DNA of 64,000 nucleotides, taken from assembly GCF_948329825.1 (NCBI RefSeq), contig NZ_CAOJCM010000001.1, positions 682,001 to 746,000 on the forward strand. The letters are read 5' to 3'. Shown here one piece after another: positions 63,905 to 64,000 of this stretch. Origin of the DNA: Paenibacillus sp. JJ-100. GTDB taxonomy: Bacteria; Bacillota; Bacilli; Paenibacillales; Paenibacillaceae. Each line of letters begins with the position of its first letter. Positions within the stretch are counted from its first letter, which is position 1. The translations under genes were made by a program, and so were the position numbers. A model generated the notes under the pieces. It saw only the letters and a program-made list of their open reading frames with translations, ran no database searches and was not told the DNA's origin.

Positions 63905-64000
63905 TGGCTACCATTACTTGATCCTGACCCATGTGAGGGCGGTTTATGCGTAACTCCTTTGGTCAGCTTCGTCTAATGAATTTTAAGAGTTGCCTATCAA

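Overview
The window is a 64 kb stretch of Gram-positive, endospore-forming chromosome, most likely Paenibacillus or a close relative. Evidence: spore genes (dpaA/dpaB, ylxY, spoIIIE, sleB, spoVS), strong purine-rich Shine-Dalgarno (SD) sites, PolC-type replicase, and a gene order that follows the Bacillus subtilis sigD to recA to ricA region with Paenibacillus-like departures (short EF-Ts, eukaryote/archaea-type ProS, DUF6115 protein in the swrB position, no asd, ylxP or cotE in their B. subtilis positions). The genus is inferred from synteny and protein character, not from rRNA. All 60 genes recognised lie on the + strand. No transposase, prophage, CRISPR, tRNA or rRNA was found, and nothing resembles a recent genomic island.

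Layout: (1) 1-4125, tail of the chemotaxis/flagellar operon (sigD, FapA-like, three small proteins). (2) 4190-8993, translation and envelope genes rpsB, tsf, pyrH, frr, uppS, cdsA. (3) 9064-17582, dxr, rasP, proS, polC. (4) 17672-26476, the nusA operon rimP-nusA-rnpM-ylxQ-infB-rbfA-nrnA-truB-ribF, then rpsO with its own promoter and leader. (5) 26737-35923, pnp, ylxY, mlpA, dut, then the dipicolinate/diaminopimelate group dpaA-dpaB-dapG-dapA. (6) 36404-43197, RNase J, tepA, ylzJ, spoIIIE/ftsK, sleB. (7) 43324-51058, the ymf group (two M16 peptidases, SDR, DUF3243, DUF3388), rodZ, a 54-residue membrane protein, yajQ, pgsA. (8) 51168-54736, cinA, recA, recX. (9) 55046-63904, rny, ymdB, spoVS, a dipeptidase, pduL, miaB, ricA, a hot-dog thioesterase and a Nudix/winged-helix protein.

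The theme is gene expression from promoter to protein: sigma-D, NusA, IF2, EF-Ts, S2, S15, RRF, RbfA, RimP, TruB, MiaB, plus RNA decay (PNPase, RNase J, RNase Y, NrnA, RnpM, RicA). Envelope lipid synthesis (UppS, CdsA, PgsA, Dxr) and sporulation genes are interleaved. Sporulation control is visible in the DNA: a sigma-K-like promoter before dpaA, a sigma-G-like promoter before sleB and a sigma-H-like promoter before spoVS; recA has a LexA (DinR) box.

I did not find an obviously new multi-gene system. The most interesting unexplained signals are non-coding: a roughly 130-nt highly structured element between miaB and ricA (61681-61814), two large T-tract-free inverted repeats between recA and recX, an SD-overlapping stem before dapG, and structured spacers before pyrH, polC, nusA and pgsA. 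Start codons were chosen by SD spacing and family N-termini; about one quarter of genes appear to start with TTG.
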